Assembly: GCF_020687785.1 (NCBI RefSeq)
Contig: NZ_JAJEWI010000009.1
Location: forward strand, 49,764-113,763
Source of the DNA: Sphingopyxis yananensis
Lineage (GTDB): Bacteria > Pseudomonadota > Alphaproteobacteria > Sphingomonadales > Sphingomonadaceae
Reading direction: 5' to 3'
Length of the DNA: 64,000 nt
In this document: positions 7,904 through 16,432 of the stretch, piece by piece
Layout of the letters: every line of letters starts with the position of its first letter
Position numbering within the stretch: the stretch's first letter is position 1
Program-made: the position numbers and the translations under genes
The notes under the pieces: generated by a model
Database searches by the model: none
What the model was told of the DNA's origin: nothing
The model's input: only the letters and a program-made list of their open reading frames with translations

Positions 7904-10171
7904 CTAAAAGCGCATGTCCCATTGCAGACCAATTTGGCGGCCCTTCATCATGGGTGAAAATGTCCCCGCCGCTGGGCGCGGGTCAAAGGGGCTATCCTGT
8001 CCATCAGAATTGGGTCCGCCCGCAAAGGCCAATTGTGTGTCACCACCAAATTGCACCTGATCCAGCAAATTGCGTCCATAAAGGCTAAAGCGCATGGCGG
8101 GTTGCTGCAAATCCAGCGCGATGGATGCATTCCAACTGTCAATCGCATCCACCCAGCCATAATTATTGTCGGTGTAGGCATAGCGTGTGCGATGCTGAAA
8201 ATCGCTCTGTACCATCAACATATTCCGGCCCAGTGCATGCCGCCATTCGGCCCCGCCGCCCCATGTCCATGTCGGCACACGTGGCAGGTGCAGCGCTAGG
8301 TCGGCACCATCAATGACCCCATCACCTGAAATGTCATAGAATATGTGTTTATAATCCGCATCAATATAGCCGATATTCGCTCGCAAGCGCAGCGCCGCAC
8401 TGGGCGAAAATTCACCTTCCAACTCCGCGCCCCTAATGCGCGCATCGGCGGTGTTATAGATGGATTGCGCCAAACCAGATGTGCTGCTGGCCATGTTAAT
8501 TTCGCGCTGCATATCGCCAACTTCGGTCCAGAAAATGGCGCCCGACACATGAAATTTGCGATCATCAGACCGCCATTTCACGCCGACCTCGAAATTGTCG
8601 ACCCGCTCCGTCCCAAAGGCAGGGCTACCATTGGCAGCGGCAATTTGTTCAAAAGCGGCAGGCTGGGTAATCCGCAAATTATAGCCGCCCGAGCGTTGGC
8701 CCCGCTGCCAATTGGCATAGATTTGCGTCCGTTCCGCCGCGCGCCAACTCAGGCCCAGTTTCGGCGACCAAGATGTCCAATCGCGCTTGTCCGTAAAGCC
8801 ATTATTTTCACCATCCACCCGTTCTCCGTCGACCGGACAGGTGGCCGAAATGGCCGAACAAGCGGCGCGCGCCCGAACATAGGTAATCTGCGCTTGTTTG
8901 CGTTCATAGGATGCGCGCAGCCCCGCATTCAGGGTTAGGTTGCTGCTCAGGGGTATATCCGCGCTGCTATAAAGCGAATAAAGCTGATGCTGTTGGCGGC
9001 CCCCACCATAGTTTTTCGGCTGACCAAAGCCCGCCAAATTGCGGTCCTCATCATAGCCTTGTTTCTGACCAAAGGCATAAGCCCCGAACAACAGATCATG
9101 CCCATTGGCTTGATGACGATAGAAAATTTCCTGTGACCATTGGTCTTGCTGGGTACCGGTATCCGAATGGAAAATCGTCTCTGGCGAGGAATCAATGTCA
9201 TTTCGGGTACGCAGCCGATAGTCGCGCCACGCGCTGATGCTGGTCAACTGCCCAGCCCCCACTTCCCATTCCGCCGTCAGGGACAAAATATGCGATGTGG
9301 AATGATGGAACCCCCGCTCATTCAGCGACAAACGGAAATTATCGCGTGGGAAAAGTCCATTATTATGCGAAGCGGCCCCTTCGCCATCGGCCTTCATCCA
9401 TTCCGCCTTCAGGTTCAGCGTCAAGCGATCCGTCGCCCGAACCAGCATTTTACCGCGCAAAATGCTGGTATCAAACGCGCCAAAAGGCTGGCCATCATAA
9501 TCGTTGCGGAAATAGCCTCCATCGCTGGATTGCAGGCCTGCGATCCGAATGGCCACACGCTCGCTCAGCGGCCCTGACGCGACCGCCCGAATGCTGGCGG
9601 TGGGCGCACCGCGACCTTTGGCCAAGGGCGCTTCAAAGTTTATCCGTGCGCTATTTTGCCACGTCCATGTCGGCTCGCCCGTCTTCACCAACACCGCGCC
9701 GCCCGTGGTATTGCGCCCAAACAGCACGGATTGCGGCCCCCGCAACACCTGCACCGTTTCCAAATCCAGCGCATCATACACTGCGCCAGCGTTAATCCCC
9801 ATGAACATATTGTCGACAAACAGCCCAACAGCGGGGTCAATCGACGGGATGGAACTGTTCACGCCCAGCCCGCGAATGGCAAAATTGGCCGTTCCACGAA
9901 AAGTCCCAATGTCATCCAAAGACGCATTGGGCACCGCAAAACTCAGCGCGCTCAACGTATCAACATGCCGCCCCAGCAGTTGATTTTGGTCAAACACGGC
10001 GGCGCTGCCCGCATAATCATCCAGCGCGGTCGTAGCTTGCTTGGCGGTGACAACGATGGCGTCTGACGCCTGCTGATCCGCATCAGCGCCCATATCCTCC
10101 GCAGCATATAATGGCCCCGCCCAACCGCAAACCATCGCCATCAAGACGGTTGGATAAAAAACGCTACGCAA
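7904..10171 (-). CDS. TonB-dependent outer-membrane receptor
   Basis: A 755-residue receptor with a signal peptide (PTVLMAMVCGWAGPLYAAE). A TonB-box-like DAIVVTAK near residue 38 is followed by the plug domain (LDTLETVQVLRGPQSVLFGRNTTGGAV type, here LDLETVQVLRGPQSVLFGRN) and a 22-strand barrel ending in an aromatic C-terminal residue (QWDMRF). It would import a substrate across the outer membrane using proton-motive force relayed by TonB. The start is TTG 10171, with AGGA seven bases upstream. It lies downstream of the UxaA-like dehydratase genes on the same strand, so a sugar acid or related carbohydrate is a reasonable but unproven substrate. Confidence 0.9.
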   Translation of the reverse strand: MRSVFYPTVLMAMVCGWAGPLYAAEDMGADADQQASDAIVVTAKQATTALDDYAGSAAVFDQNQLLGRHVDTLSALSFAVPNASLDDIGTFRGTANFAIRGLGVNSSIPSIDPAVGLFVDNMFMGINAGAVYDALDLETVQVLRGPQSVLFGRNTTGGAVLVKTGEPTWTWQNSARINFEAPLAKGRGAPTASIRAVASGPLSERVAIRIAGLQSSDGGYFRNDYDGQPFGAFDTSILRGKMLVRATDRLTLNLKAEWMKADGEGAASHNNGLFPRDNFRLSLNERGFHHSTSHILSLTAEWEVGAGQLTSISAWRDYRLRTRNDIDSSPETIFHSDTGTQQDQWSQEIFYRHQANGHDLLFGAYAFGQKQGYDEDRNLAGFGQPKNYGGGRQQHQLYSLYSSADIPLSSNLTLNAGLRASYERKQAQITYVRARAACSAISATCPVDGERVDGENNGFTDKRDWTSWSPKLGLSWRAAERTQIYANWQRGQRSGGYNLRITQPAAFEQIAAANGSPAFGTERVDNFEVGVKWRSDDRKFHVSGAIFWTEVGDMQREINMASSTSGLAQSIYNTADARIRGAELEGEFSPSAALRLRANIGYIDADYKHIFYDISGDGVIDGADLALHLPRVPTWTWGGGAEWRHALGRNMLMVQSDFQHRTRYAYTDNNYGWVDAIDSWNASIALDLQQPAMRFSLYGRNLLDQVQFGGDTQLAFAGGPNSDGQDSPFDPRPAAGTFSPMMKGRQIGLQWDMRF

Positions 10172-10338
10172 TTCAGATTCCTAGCAAGAAAGCCCAGCCA
10201 CCGACACAATGGGCAGCTATCCCGCGCGCTAAAGCAGTTTGCGAAGGGATGAAAGAATGAATTCCCGCGCAGCGCCATTCTGCCGCCAGCAGAACAGACA
10301 CCCACCAAAGATCTCAATCATACGGTTAACAAAAAATC

Positions 10339-11580
10339 TTAGACCCGATTTGCACGCGGCAAACAGGCTGGCCCGACCGCGTCAAAGCTTTTGTAAGTCA
10401 GGATAAACTCCTGATGCCCCATCGCTTCGGACGCGCTTTGCGTGCCGCTCGCTACCTTTCGCGTCCAGTCGAAAATTTCGTCGCCCACCGCATCAAGGCT
10501 GGCTTGCTGACGCAAAATGCGTCCGGCATTCACGTCCATATCCTCGGCCATGCGGTCATAGGTTTCGGGGTTGGCGCAAATTTTGATGACCGGCGAAATG
10601 GCCGACCCCACGACTGACCCACGGCCTGTCGTGAACAAAATCAAATGGCAACCCGATGCGATCATCTCAACGATTTCGGCATTGTCCGAAATATTAGGGA
10701 ACCCAAAACGCACCTCTCCGTCAGGCACAACGTCCATCAAATATAAGCCAGATGATGGCGGAATATCCCCCGGCTTGATCAGACCCGATATGGGCGACCG
10801 CCCCGATTTGGAATAAGCGCCCAGCGATTTTTCTTCTTGGGTGCTCAATCCGCCATCGGCATTTCCCGGTGCAAAACTGCCATATCCCAAAATAGTGTAA
10901 TAGGCGGCGGCCTTGGCGACCGCAGCCTCAATCTCTTGCCCCAATTGCGGCGTTATGGCGCGCTCCGCCATAATTTGTTCGCAGCCGATTAATTCGCCTG
11001 TTTCCTCAAATATGCAGGTCGCACCCGCGTCAATCAGTTGGTCGAAACAGCGACCAACCGCAGGGTTGGCGGTGATCCCGCTCGTACCATCTGACCCACC
11101 GCATATGGTCCCGACCACCAACTCACTGACCGCCATGACCGCGCGCGGGGCGGTCTCGACCCTCGCCTTAACGCGTGCCACCGCTGCAATCCCAGCCTCT
11201 ATGGTCGCCCGGGTGCCGCCTAGCTCTTGAATGACCAGCTTTTCGGCGGGCCGACCGCTGGCTATAATATCCTCCATCAATTTTGCGCGGTCAAAGCCTT
11301 CGCAGCCCAAGGACAACAGCACAGCGCCGCCAACATTGGGATGGGTGGCCAGTCTGCTGAGCATCTGAAAAGCATAGCTATTGGGATAACAACCTGGAAA
11401 ACCAATCAGGTGAACCGACGGGTCATCGCATTTGGTCACAATCGCCCGCGCCACATGATGCGCACATTCGACCAAATAGATTACAAGGGTGACATTGCGA
11501 ATGCCCTTGCGGCCATCGGGCCGCAAATAGCCTTGAATATGGCCTTCGTCATCCATCACAAATTGCGCCTTACCGGTCAT
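10339..11580 (-). CDS. UxaA-family (altronate/galactarate-type) dehydratase, large subunit
   Basis: A 413-residue protein of the D-galactarate/altronate dehydratase C-terminal family, which removes water from sugar acids with an iron-type centre. Recognisable segments are GYLRPDGRKGIRNVTLVIYLVECAHHVARAI near the start, GFPGCYPNSYAFQMLSRLATHPNVGG, LVVGTICGGSDGTSGITANPAVG, and a late region with FTTGRGSVVGSAISPVIKICANPETY. The small SAF-domain partner is encoded just upstream and overlaps by four bases (ATGA), so translation is coupled. E. coli UxaA fuses these two parts; here they are separate. The exact sugar acid is not evident. A TonB-dependent receptor gene follows. Confidence 0.88.
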   Translation of the reverse strand: MTGKAQFVMDDEGHIQGYLRPDGRKGIRNVTLVIYLVECAHHVARAIVTKCDDPSVHLIGFPGCYPNSYAFQMLSRLATHPNVGGAVLLSLGCEGFDRAKLMEDIIASGRPAEKLVIQELGGTRATIEAGIAAVARVKARVETAPRAVMAVSELVVGTICGGSDGTSGITANPAVGRCFDQLIDAGATCIFEETGELIGCEQIMAERAITPQLGQEIEAAVAKAAAYYTILGYGSFAPGNADGGLSTQEEKSLGAYSKSGRSPISGLIKPGDIPPSSGLYLMDVVPDGEVRFGFPNISDNAEIVEMIASGCHLILFTTGRGSVVGSAISPVIKICANPETYDRMAEDMDVNAGRILRQQASLDAVGDEIFDWTRKVASGTQSASEAMGHQEFILTYKSFDAVGPACLPRANRV

Positions 11581-11900
11581 GGCTCATTCCCCGCAGATGA
11601 CGCATCGCGGCCATGCGCTGCAATATAATCGCTGGCCAAATTATGATGATGCACATGGCCGCCGCGCTCCACAGCATGGATCATCGTGCCGATAGGAAAG
11701 CCATAGCGATATACTTTGTCACCCGCCGCCAAGGCAAAACGCGCAACCTTATGTCCCAGCCCAATATCATCCCGCAAACGCACCGCCGCGCCTTCAAAAG
11801 ACACGATGGTTCCCGCTGACACCGAGCATGTGCAAATCAAAATATTGTCGCTGCTGTCGAGCAATAAGAAGGCATGATCAGCGGCATTCGCACTATCCAC
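11577..11900 (-). CDS. SAF-domain small subunit of UxaA-type dehydratase
   Basis: A short protein (about 107 residues) corresponding to the N-terminal SAF domain of altronate dehydratases. It contains the segment LGHKVARFALAAGDKVYRYGFPIG and the conserved HVHHHNLASDY near the end. It should pair with the large subunit encoded immediately downstream (ATGA overlap). GGAGGA lies seven bases before GTG 11900, which I take as the start; ATG codons at 11930 and just after are alternatives that would add ten residues. The gene is divergent from the siderophore-receptor operon across the interval 11901-12280. Confidence 0.82.
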   Translation of the reverse strand: MDSANAADHAFLLLDSSDNILICTCSVSAGTIVSFEGAAVRLRDDIGLGHKVARFALAAGDKVYRYGFPIGTMIHAVERGGHVHHHNLASDYIAAHGRDASSAGNEP

Positions 11901-12280
11901 AGACTTATCCTCCATCATCATGCGCGGCACCGATTTCGTGGCAATCAGCCCAAAACCCTTTGCATCATCGCCGCGCAGAGGGATTAGTCACCCCATAGCG
12001 GAATTGTCAAATGTGATTATATTTTCATATACGAAAACATCATGGCATAGCAGACCCCAACATTCGGGTCGATGCACAAGGTGCGCCATATGCCGCACAC
12101 ATTCCCGATTGGCATTTCGGCCCATAAGCATTCGAAATAAAATAAAAAAATCAGAACAAAAATTTCAGATCAAAAATATTTCATCAAATATTTCGAAAAA
12201 CATCTTGCAGCAAACGAGAATTATTCTCAATAGCATCTCAAGAAAAATCAGACTCGCCTATCGTGTTCAAGGGGAAACTA
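11901..12280. other. Divergent intergenic region, AT-rich toward its right end
   Basis: This 380-base region separates the dehydratase genes (minus strand) from the siderophore receptor (plus strand). Bases 12120-12250 are strikingly A/T-rich compared with their surroundings, as expected for promoters. It contains the Fur-box candidate described separately. I see no convincing gene. Confidence 0.6.
12215..12229 (+). promoter_or_regulatory. Candidate Fur box
   Basis: The sequence CGAGAATTATTCTCA contains a perfect 6-1-6 inverted repeat, GAGAAT-T-ATTCTC (12216-12228). This matches the known Fur half-site arrangement (consensus TGATAATNATTATCA; TGAGAAT variants are common in real Fur boxes). 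It lies 52 bases upstream of the siderophore receptor start, where iron-bound Fur would block transcription. Confidence 0.75.
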
Positions 12281-14686
12281 GTGTCTCGCACAAAGAATCG
12301 CGCCGCCGGCCAAAATGCGGCCTATCTTGCATTAAGCTGCGTCAGCTTGATGGCCGTTCCCGCGGTCGCGCAAGACCAGCAAGATGACAGCAACGCACCG
12401 CGTCTGGGTGGCGTGACGGTCACAGACACGGTTCTGAACGAGCAAGGCTATAAGATCGACAAGCCTGCATCCCCCAAATATACCGCGCCATTGGTCGACA
12501 CGCCAAAATCCATCACCATTTTGCCAGCACAGGTCATTCAAGAAAGCGGTTCTACCACTTTCGTTGAAGCGTTGCGGACCATCCCCGGCGTCACCTTTGG
12601 CGCGGGCGAAGGCGGGAACCCCCAAGGCGATCAACCCATTATTCGCGGTTTTAACGCGCAAGGCAGCACCTATTTGGATGGCATCCGCAGTGTCGGCGGC
12701 CAATCTCGCGAAATTTTTGCGATTGAACAAATTGAGGTTGTAAAGGGCAGCGATTCCACGATGGGCGGCCGCGGCGGCGCTGGCGGCAGCGTCAATTTGG
12801 TCAGCAAACTGCCGCATTTGGGCCAAGATGTGCGCGCGGACCTCAGCTATGGGACCGCAAATTACAAGCGCGCAACGCTTGATGCGAATATGCAGCTTGG
12901 CGAAACCATCGCGGTTCGCCTCAACGCCATGTATCATGATGCCGATGTCGCAGGCCGCGACGTTGTGACCAATCAGCGTTGGGGCATCTCGCCTTCGGTG
13001 GCGCTTGGCCTTGGAACCTCCACCCGTGCCTATCTGAACTATTATCACATGCAGTCGGACGACATGCCCGACCCCGGCATGCCATTTGAACGCGCGACAG
13101 CCAATTTGACGGCAGCCGCCGTGGCAGCGGACCCCAGCATCTTGCATGTTGGTCCGGCCGAGATGGTGAACGGTCAACATGTGTCGCGCCGCAATTTTTA
13201 CGGCGTCGCCAACCGCGATTTTCGTATCACCAATGTTGACGAAGCGATGTTCCGCTTTGAACATGACATCAGCGATACATTGCGTGTTCGCAACACCGCA
13301 AAATATGCCAATGTTCAGCAAGCCTATATCCTGACCCAGCCGGACGACAGTCAGGGCAATGTCGCGAATGGCAAGGTCTGGCGCCGTACCAACACCCGCC
13401 ATTCTGTCGTCGACAGTTTTGCGGACCAACTCGACCTGTCGGGCGAGTTTGAAACCGGCGGCATCCGGCACAGCTTCTCGGCTGGTTTGGATTTCAGTTG
13501 GGAACAATCCAAGCGCGGCACCTATGCGGTGAACACGGGCTCCACCACCCTGCCCGGCACCACCACCAGCATCACCAACGGGTCCAACCCCAGCTTTACA
13601 TCGCGCCGCTGCAACAATGCCGGAGCGGGCGCAGGCCAGACGACCGAAGTTGGCGCAGGCTCAAACTATAACTGCACCAGCCTGTTCAACCCCAACCCTT
13701 ATGATCCTTGGGTGAATTATGCGGCTGACGGCGTAACCCCAACGCCCATCACCAAAAATGCCGCCAATAACTTCACCACCGCGACCACCTACGCCATTTA
13801 TGCGGCGGATACGGTCACCATCACCGACAGCTTGTTGCTAAACTTGGGTGCCCGCTATGATTGGTACAGCACCCGCAGCCGCACTGTGGGCGGTGCCGAC
13901 TTGTCGTTGAAAGACCAGTTTTTCAACTATCAAGCTGGCTTGGTGTTCAAGCCAACGCCCAACGGCAGCATCTATGTCAACTTCGCGAAATCGACCACGC
14001 CCGTTGGTTCGATGGTTGGCGAAAGCACCGATGGGAATAATATTGGCGTCACAGCGGGTAAAATCACGCTCGAGGATTTGAAGCCGGAAAATAGCAAATC
14101 CTATGAAATCGGCACCAAATGGGAATTGTTCGATGCCGCATTGGCGTTGAATCTGGCCTTGTTCCGCACCGAAACAACCAATGCCCGCACCACCAACAGC
14201 GACGGCTTTTTGGAATATATCGGCGAACGCCGTATCGATGGCGTCGAATTTGGGTTTAACGGCAAACCCTTGCCGTTCTGGAATATCTTTGGCGGCTATA
14301 CCTATATGGATGCCAAAATACGCTATGCTGGTCCCAACAATGTCAGCAATGGTCGCCCTTTCCCCAACACGCCAAAGCACAGCTTCACCGCATGGACGAC
14401 CTTTGACGTGACAGAGCAGTTCCAAATTGGCGGCGGTGCCATTTACAACAGCAAGCAATATGGAAACTTCCAAAATATTGCCAATGTTGGCGTGGCGGAC
14501 CGCAGCGTACCAGGTTACTGGCGCTTCGACGCAACAGCCTCGGCAGAGCTTTCGAAAAATGTCGAATTGCGGGTCAATGTGCAAAATCTCGCCAACAAGC
14601 GTTATTATGATCGCACCTATGGCACGCACTTCGCCCAAATCGCGGCTGGACGTTCCGCTTTTGCAACGCTTAGCTTGAAATATTGA
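12281..14686 (+). CDS. TonB-dependent siderophore receptor (Fiu/catecholate type)
   Basis: An 801-residue receptor of the TonB-siderophore subfamily. After a signal peptide (cleavage after PAVAQ), the plug shows TPKSITILPAQVIQESG, TFVEALRTIPGVTFGAGEGGNP, the IRGFNAQGSTYLDGIR loop and IEVVKGSDSTMGGRGGAGG, which closely follow Fiu-like catechol-siderophore receptors. The barrel ends in LSLKY with a terminal aromatic residue. GTG 12281 is chosen because AGGGGA lies five bases upstream and the next residues begin the signal peptide; GTG 12263 lacks a ribosome site. Together with tonB, piuC and the Fur box it forms an iron-starvation operon. The siderophore cannot be named. Confidence 0.92.
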   Translation: MSRTKNRAAGQNAAYLALSCVSLMAVPAVAQDQQDDSNAPRLGGVTVTDTVLNEQGYKIDKPASPKYTAPLVDTPKSITILPAQVIQESGSTTFVEALRTIPGVTFGAGEGGNPQGDQPIIRGFNAQGSTYLDGIRSVGGQSREIFAIEQIEVVKGSDSTMGGRGGAGGSVNLVSKLPHLGQDVRADLSYGTANYKRATLDANMQLGETIAVRLNAMYHDADVAGRDVVTNQRWGISPSVALGLGTSTRAYLNYYHMQSDDMPDPGMPFERATANLTAAAVAADPSILHVGPAEMVNGQHVSRRNFYGVANRDFRITNVDEAMFRFEHDISDTLRVRNTAKYANVQQAYILTQPDDSQGNVANGKVWRRTNTRHSVVDSFADQLDLSGEFETGGIRHSFSAGLDFSWEQSKRGTYAVNTGSTTLPGTTTSITNGSNPSFTSRRCNNAGAGAGQTTEVGAGSNYNCTSLFNPNPYDPWVNYAADGVTPTPITKNAANNFTTATTYAIYAADTVTITDSLLLNLGARYDWYSTRSRTVGGADLSLKDQFFNYQAGLVFKPTPNGSIYVNFAKSTTPVGSMVGESTDGNNIGVTAGKITLEDLKPENSKSYEIGTKWELFDAALALNLALFRTETTNARTTNSDGFLEYIGERRIDGVEFGFNGKPLPFWNIFGGYTYMDAKIRYAGPNNVSNGRPFPNTPKHSFTAWTTFDVTEQFQIGGGAIYNSKQYGNFQNIANVGVADRSVPGYWRFDATASAELSKNVELRVNVQNLANKRYYDRTYGTHFAQIAAGRSAFATLSLKY

Positions 14687-14689
14687 CGT

Positions 14690-14706
14690 CTGTCACATCG
14701 TGACAG
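14690..14706 (+). repeat. Hairpin CTGTCAC-ATC-GTGACAG
   Basis: A perfect 7-bp inverted repeat starts right after the receptor stop codon. A third copy of CTGTCAC occurs at 14728. There is no T run, so this looks more like a stabilising or processing hairpin, or a protein-binding site, than a terminator. Confidence 0.55.
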
Positions 14707-14742
14707 GACCCAAGCGACATGCCGGCCCTGTCACACCATAGC

Positions 14743-14785
14743 AAATGGCAACCTAAGGCATGATCATGCCTTGGGTTGCCACATT
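14743..14785 (+). repeat. Long dyad between siderophore receptor and tonB
   Basis: The arms 14747-14763 and 14764-14780 are complementary at 16 of 17 positions with one G-T pair, meeting at TGATCA. Flanking AAAT and ATTT can extend pairing across a small bulge. No T-run follows. It may partly terminate transcription, protect the receptor mRNA 3' end, or form an operator for tonB. Confidence 0.6.
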
Positions 14786-14802
14786 TAGTTGGACAATTGG
14801 CC

Positions 14803-15651
14803 ATGGGCACAACCAAGCCTCGTGATAATATGATGATTTCCGATATTCGCTCCGCATCCAGCGGAGCAGGAAATGGGAAGGCCAATTTTCACGCCATGCC
14901 GCCGTCCGACCAGCGGAGCTCATCCCCCCCTGCCCCTGCCGCAGCGCCAAAGGGCAACACCGCCTACTCCCCCCTGCCCGCGCCGACGCGCTATGGTGCC
15001 CACCAACGAACCAATGTCCCCGCCCTGACCGCTGCTATTGGCATCGCCGCTTTGGCTTTTTCGGCCGTGATGGCGGGCCAAAGCATGGTCACGAAAACCA
15101 AAATCGAACGGCTCAACGTCTTATCCATCGAAGCGCCGCCGCCCCCGCCCCCAGCACCAGAACCCCAACCGCAAAAGCTGACGCCCCCGCCAATCACCTT
15201 GCCGCCCACCCCCTTGCCGCCGCCCGTTGATGCCCCGCGTATAGAGGCTGTTGTCGCGGTCCATACACCGCCCCCGCCCGCGCCCGCGCCAGTACAAAAT
15301 GACCGCCCAGCGCCCAATGCATCGCCTAGCCCCGCTGCGGTGCCTAGCCCGCCCGCCGTGGAAAATGCCGGCGACATGTCCAGCAGTATGATTTCGGCCA
15401 CGCCGCCGCGCTACCCATCGGAATCACGGCGCTTTCGCGAACAAGGCATTGTTATTCTGCGCCTCGTACTGGGCTTGGATGGACGAGTTTCGGACATTCG
15501 CGTCAGCAAAAGCAGCGGCTATCAGCGATTGGACCAAGCCGCCTTGGCAGCGGTCCGCCGCTGGCGTTGGTCGCCCACATTGCGCAACGGTGCGCCCGTT
15601 ATCGTTCAGGGGCTGGTTGAAATCCCGTTCATTTTGCAGGAAAAGCCCTAA
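14803..15651 (+). CDS. tonB: Energy transducer TonB
   Basis: A 282-residue inner-membrane protein that spans the periplasm and drives TonB-dependent receptors. A cytoplasmic N-terminal tail precedes one membrane helix (about residues 76-94, LTAAIGIAALAFSAVMAG). A long proline-rich linker (PPPPPPAPEPQPQ and further repeats) follows, then the C-terminal TonB domain (about residues 200-282), with PRYPSESRRFREQGIVILRL, a DGRVSDIRVSKSSGYQRLD stretch and AVRRWRW. The start is uncertain: ATG 14803 is used, ATG 14830 is possible and neither has a strong ribosome site. No exbB/exbD genes are adjacent, so this TonB must use copies elsewhere. Confidence 0.93.
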   Translation: MGTTKPRDNMMISDIRSASSGAGNGKANFHAMPPSDQRSSSPPAPAAAPKGNTAYSPLPAPTRYGAHQRTNVPALTAAIGIAALAFSAVMAGQSMVTKTKIERLNVLSIEAPPPPPPAPEPQPQKLTPPPITLPPTPLPPPVDAPRIEAVVAVHTPPPPAPAPVQNDRPAPNASPSPAAVPSPPAVENAGDMSSSMISATPPRYPSESRRFREQGIVILRLVLGLDGRVSDIRVSKSSGYQRLDQAALAAVRRWRWSPTLRNGAPVIVQGLVEIPFILQEKP

Positions 15652-15733
15652 GGTCAATATCATCGCCGCTGGGCCTGCCGCTGCCCTGCGACCGCTCCGG
15701 CCCCTGATGCTGGCATGAGGAACCAAAGCTGAC

Positions 15734-16432
15734 ATGATCGTAAAAATCCCATCCTTGCTTTCGCCCGACGACCTGCGCGATATCCGTCAAAAATTGGCGG
15801 CCGCGACATGGCAAGATGGGCGCGCAACGGCGGGACACCAAGCGGTGCAGGTCAAACAAAATCAGCAATTGGCGCTGGACGACCCCGCCGCCAATGAAAT
15901 TGGCAAACTGATTATCGCGCGCTTGGGCCAAGCGCCATTGTTCATCGCCTCTGCGCTGCCCAAGCAAGTGTTGCCGCCGCGTTTCAACCGCTACACTGGC
16001 GGCGGCACCTATGGCAATCACATTGACAATGCGCTTTTCCCCCTTCCGGACAGCAGCGGCTATGTCCGCACCGATTTGTCCTGTACGCTTTTTCTGAACG
16101 AGCCCGAGGATTATGACGGCGGGGCATTGGTCATCACCGACCATGCCCAAGACACGCGCATCAAATGGGCCGCCGGTGATATGGTGGTTTACCCCAGTAC
16201 CAGCCTGCACCGCGTTGAACCGGTAACACGCGGCGAACGGCTCGCTTCCTTTTTCTGGGTTCAAAGCTTGATCCGCAATCAAGCACAGCGCGACATTTTA
16301 TTCACCATGGATCAGGCAATTCAATCCTTGAATCAAGATGTGGCGCGGACCGAGGCCATGGGCGAAAATCAAGCGATTGCATCGCTGACCGGCGTTTATC
16401 ATAATTTGATGCGTTCATGGGTCGAAAATTGA
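15734..16432 (+). CDS. piuC: PKHD-type Fe(II)/2-oxoglutarate hydroxylase
   Basis: A 232-residue PiuC/YbiX-family dioxygenase regularly found next to catechol-siderophore receptors. The iron ligands are His96 and Asp98 (YGNHIDNALF) and His159 (TSLHRVEPV), with Arg169 placed to bind 2-oxoglutarate; the start IPSLLSPDDLRDIR is typical. The family is linked to iron uptake, but its biochemical substrate is not established, to my knowledge. It follows tonB by 82 bases and overlaps the next gene by 16 bases, so these are translated from one message, presumably under iron control. Confidence 0.92.
   Translation: MIVKIPSLLSPDDLRDIRQKLAAATWQDGRATAGHQAVQVKQNQQLALDDPAANEIGKLIIARLGQAPLFIASALPKQVLPPRFNRYTGGGTYGNHIDNALFPLPDSSGYVRTDLSCTLFLNEPEDYDGGALVITDHAQDTRIKWAAGDMVVYPSTSLHRVEPVTRGERLASFFWVQSLIRNQAQRDILFTMDQAIQSLNQDVARTEAMGENQAIASLTGVYHNLMRSWVEN

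Noticed and set aside
12332..13507. Long minus-strand open frame (391 codons) opposite the siderophore receptor
   Set aside because: It is fully antisense to a gene with unmistakable receptor motifs; its own translation resembles no family.
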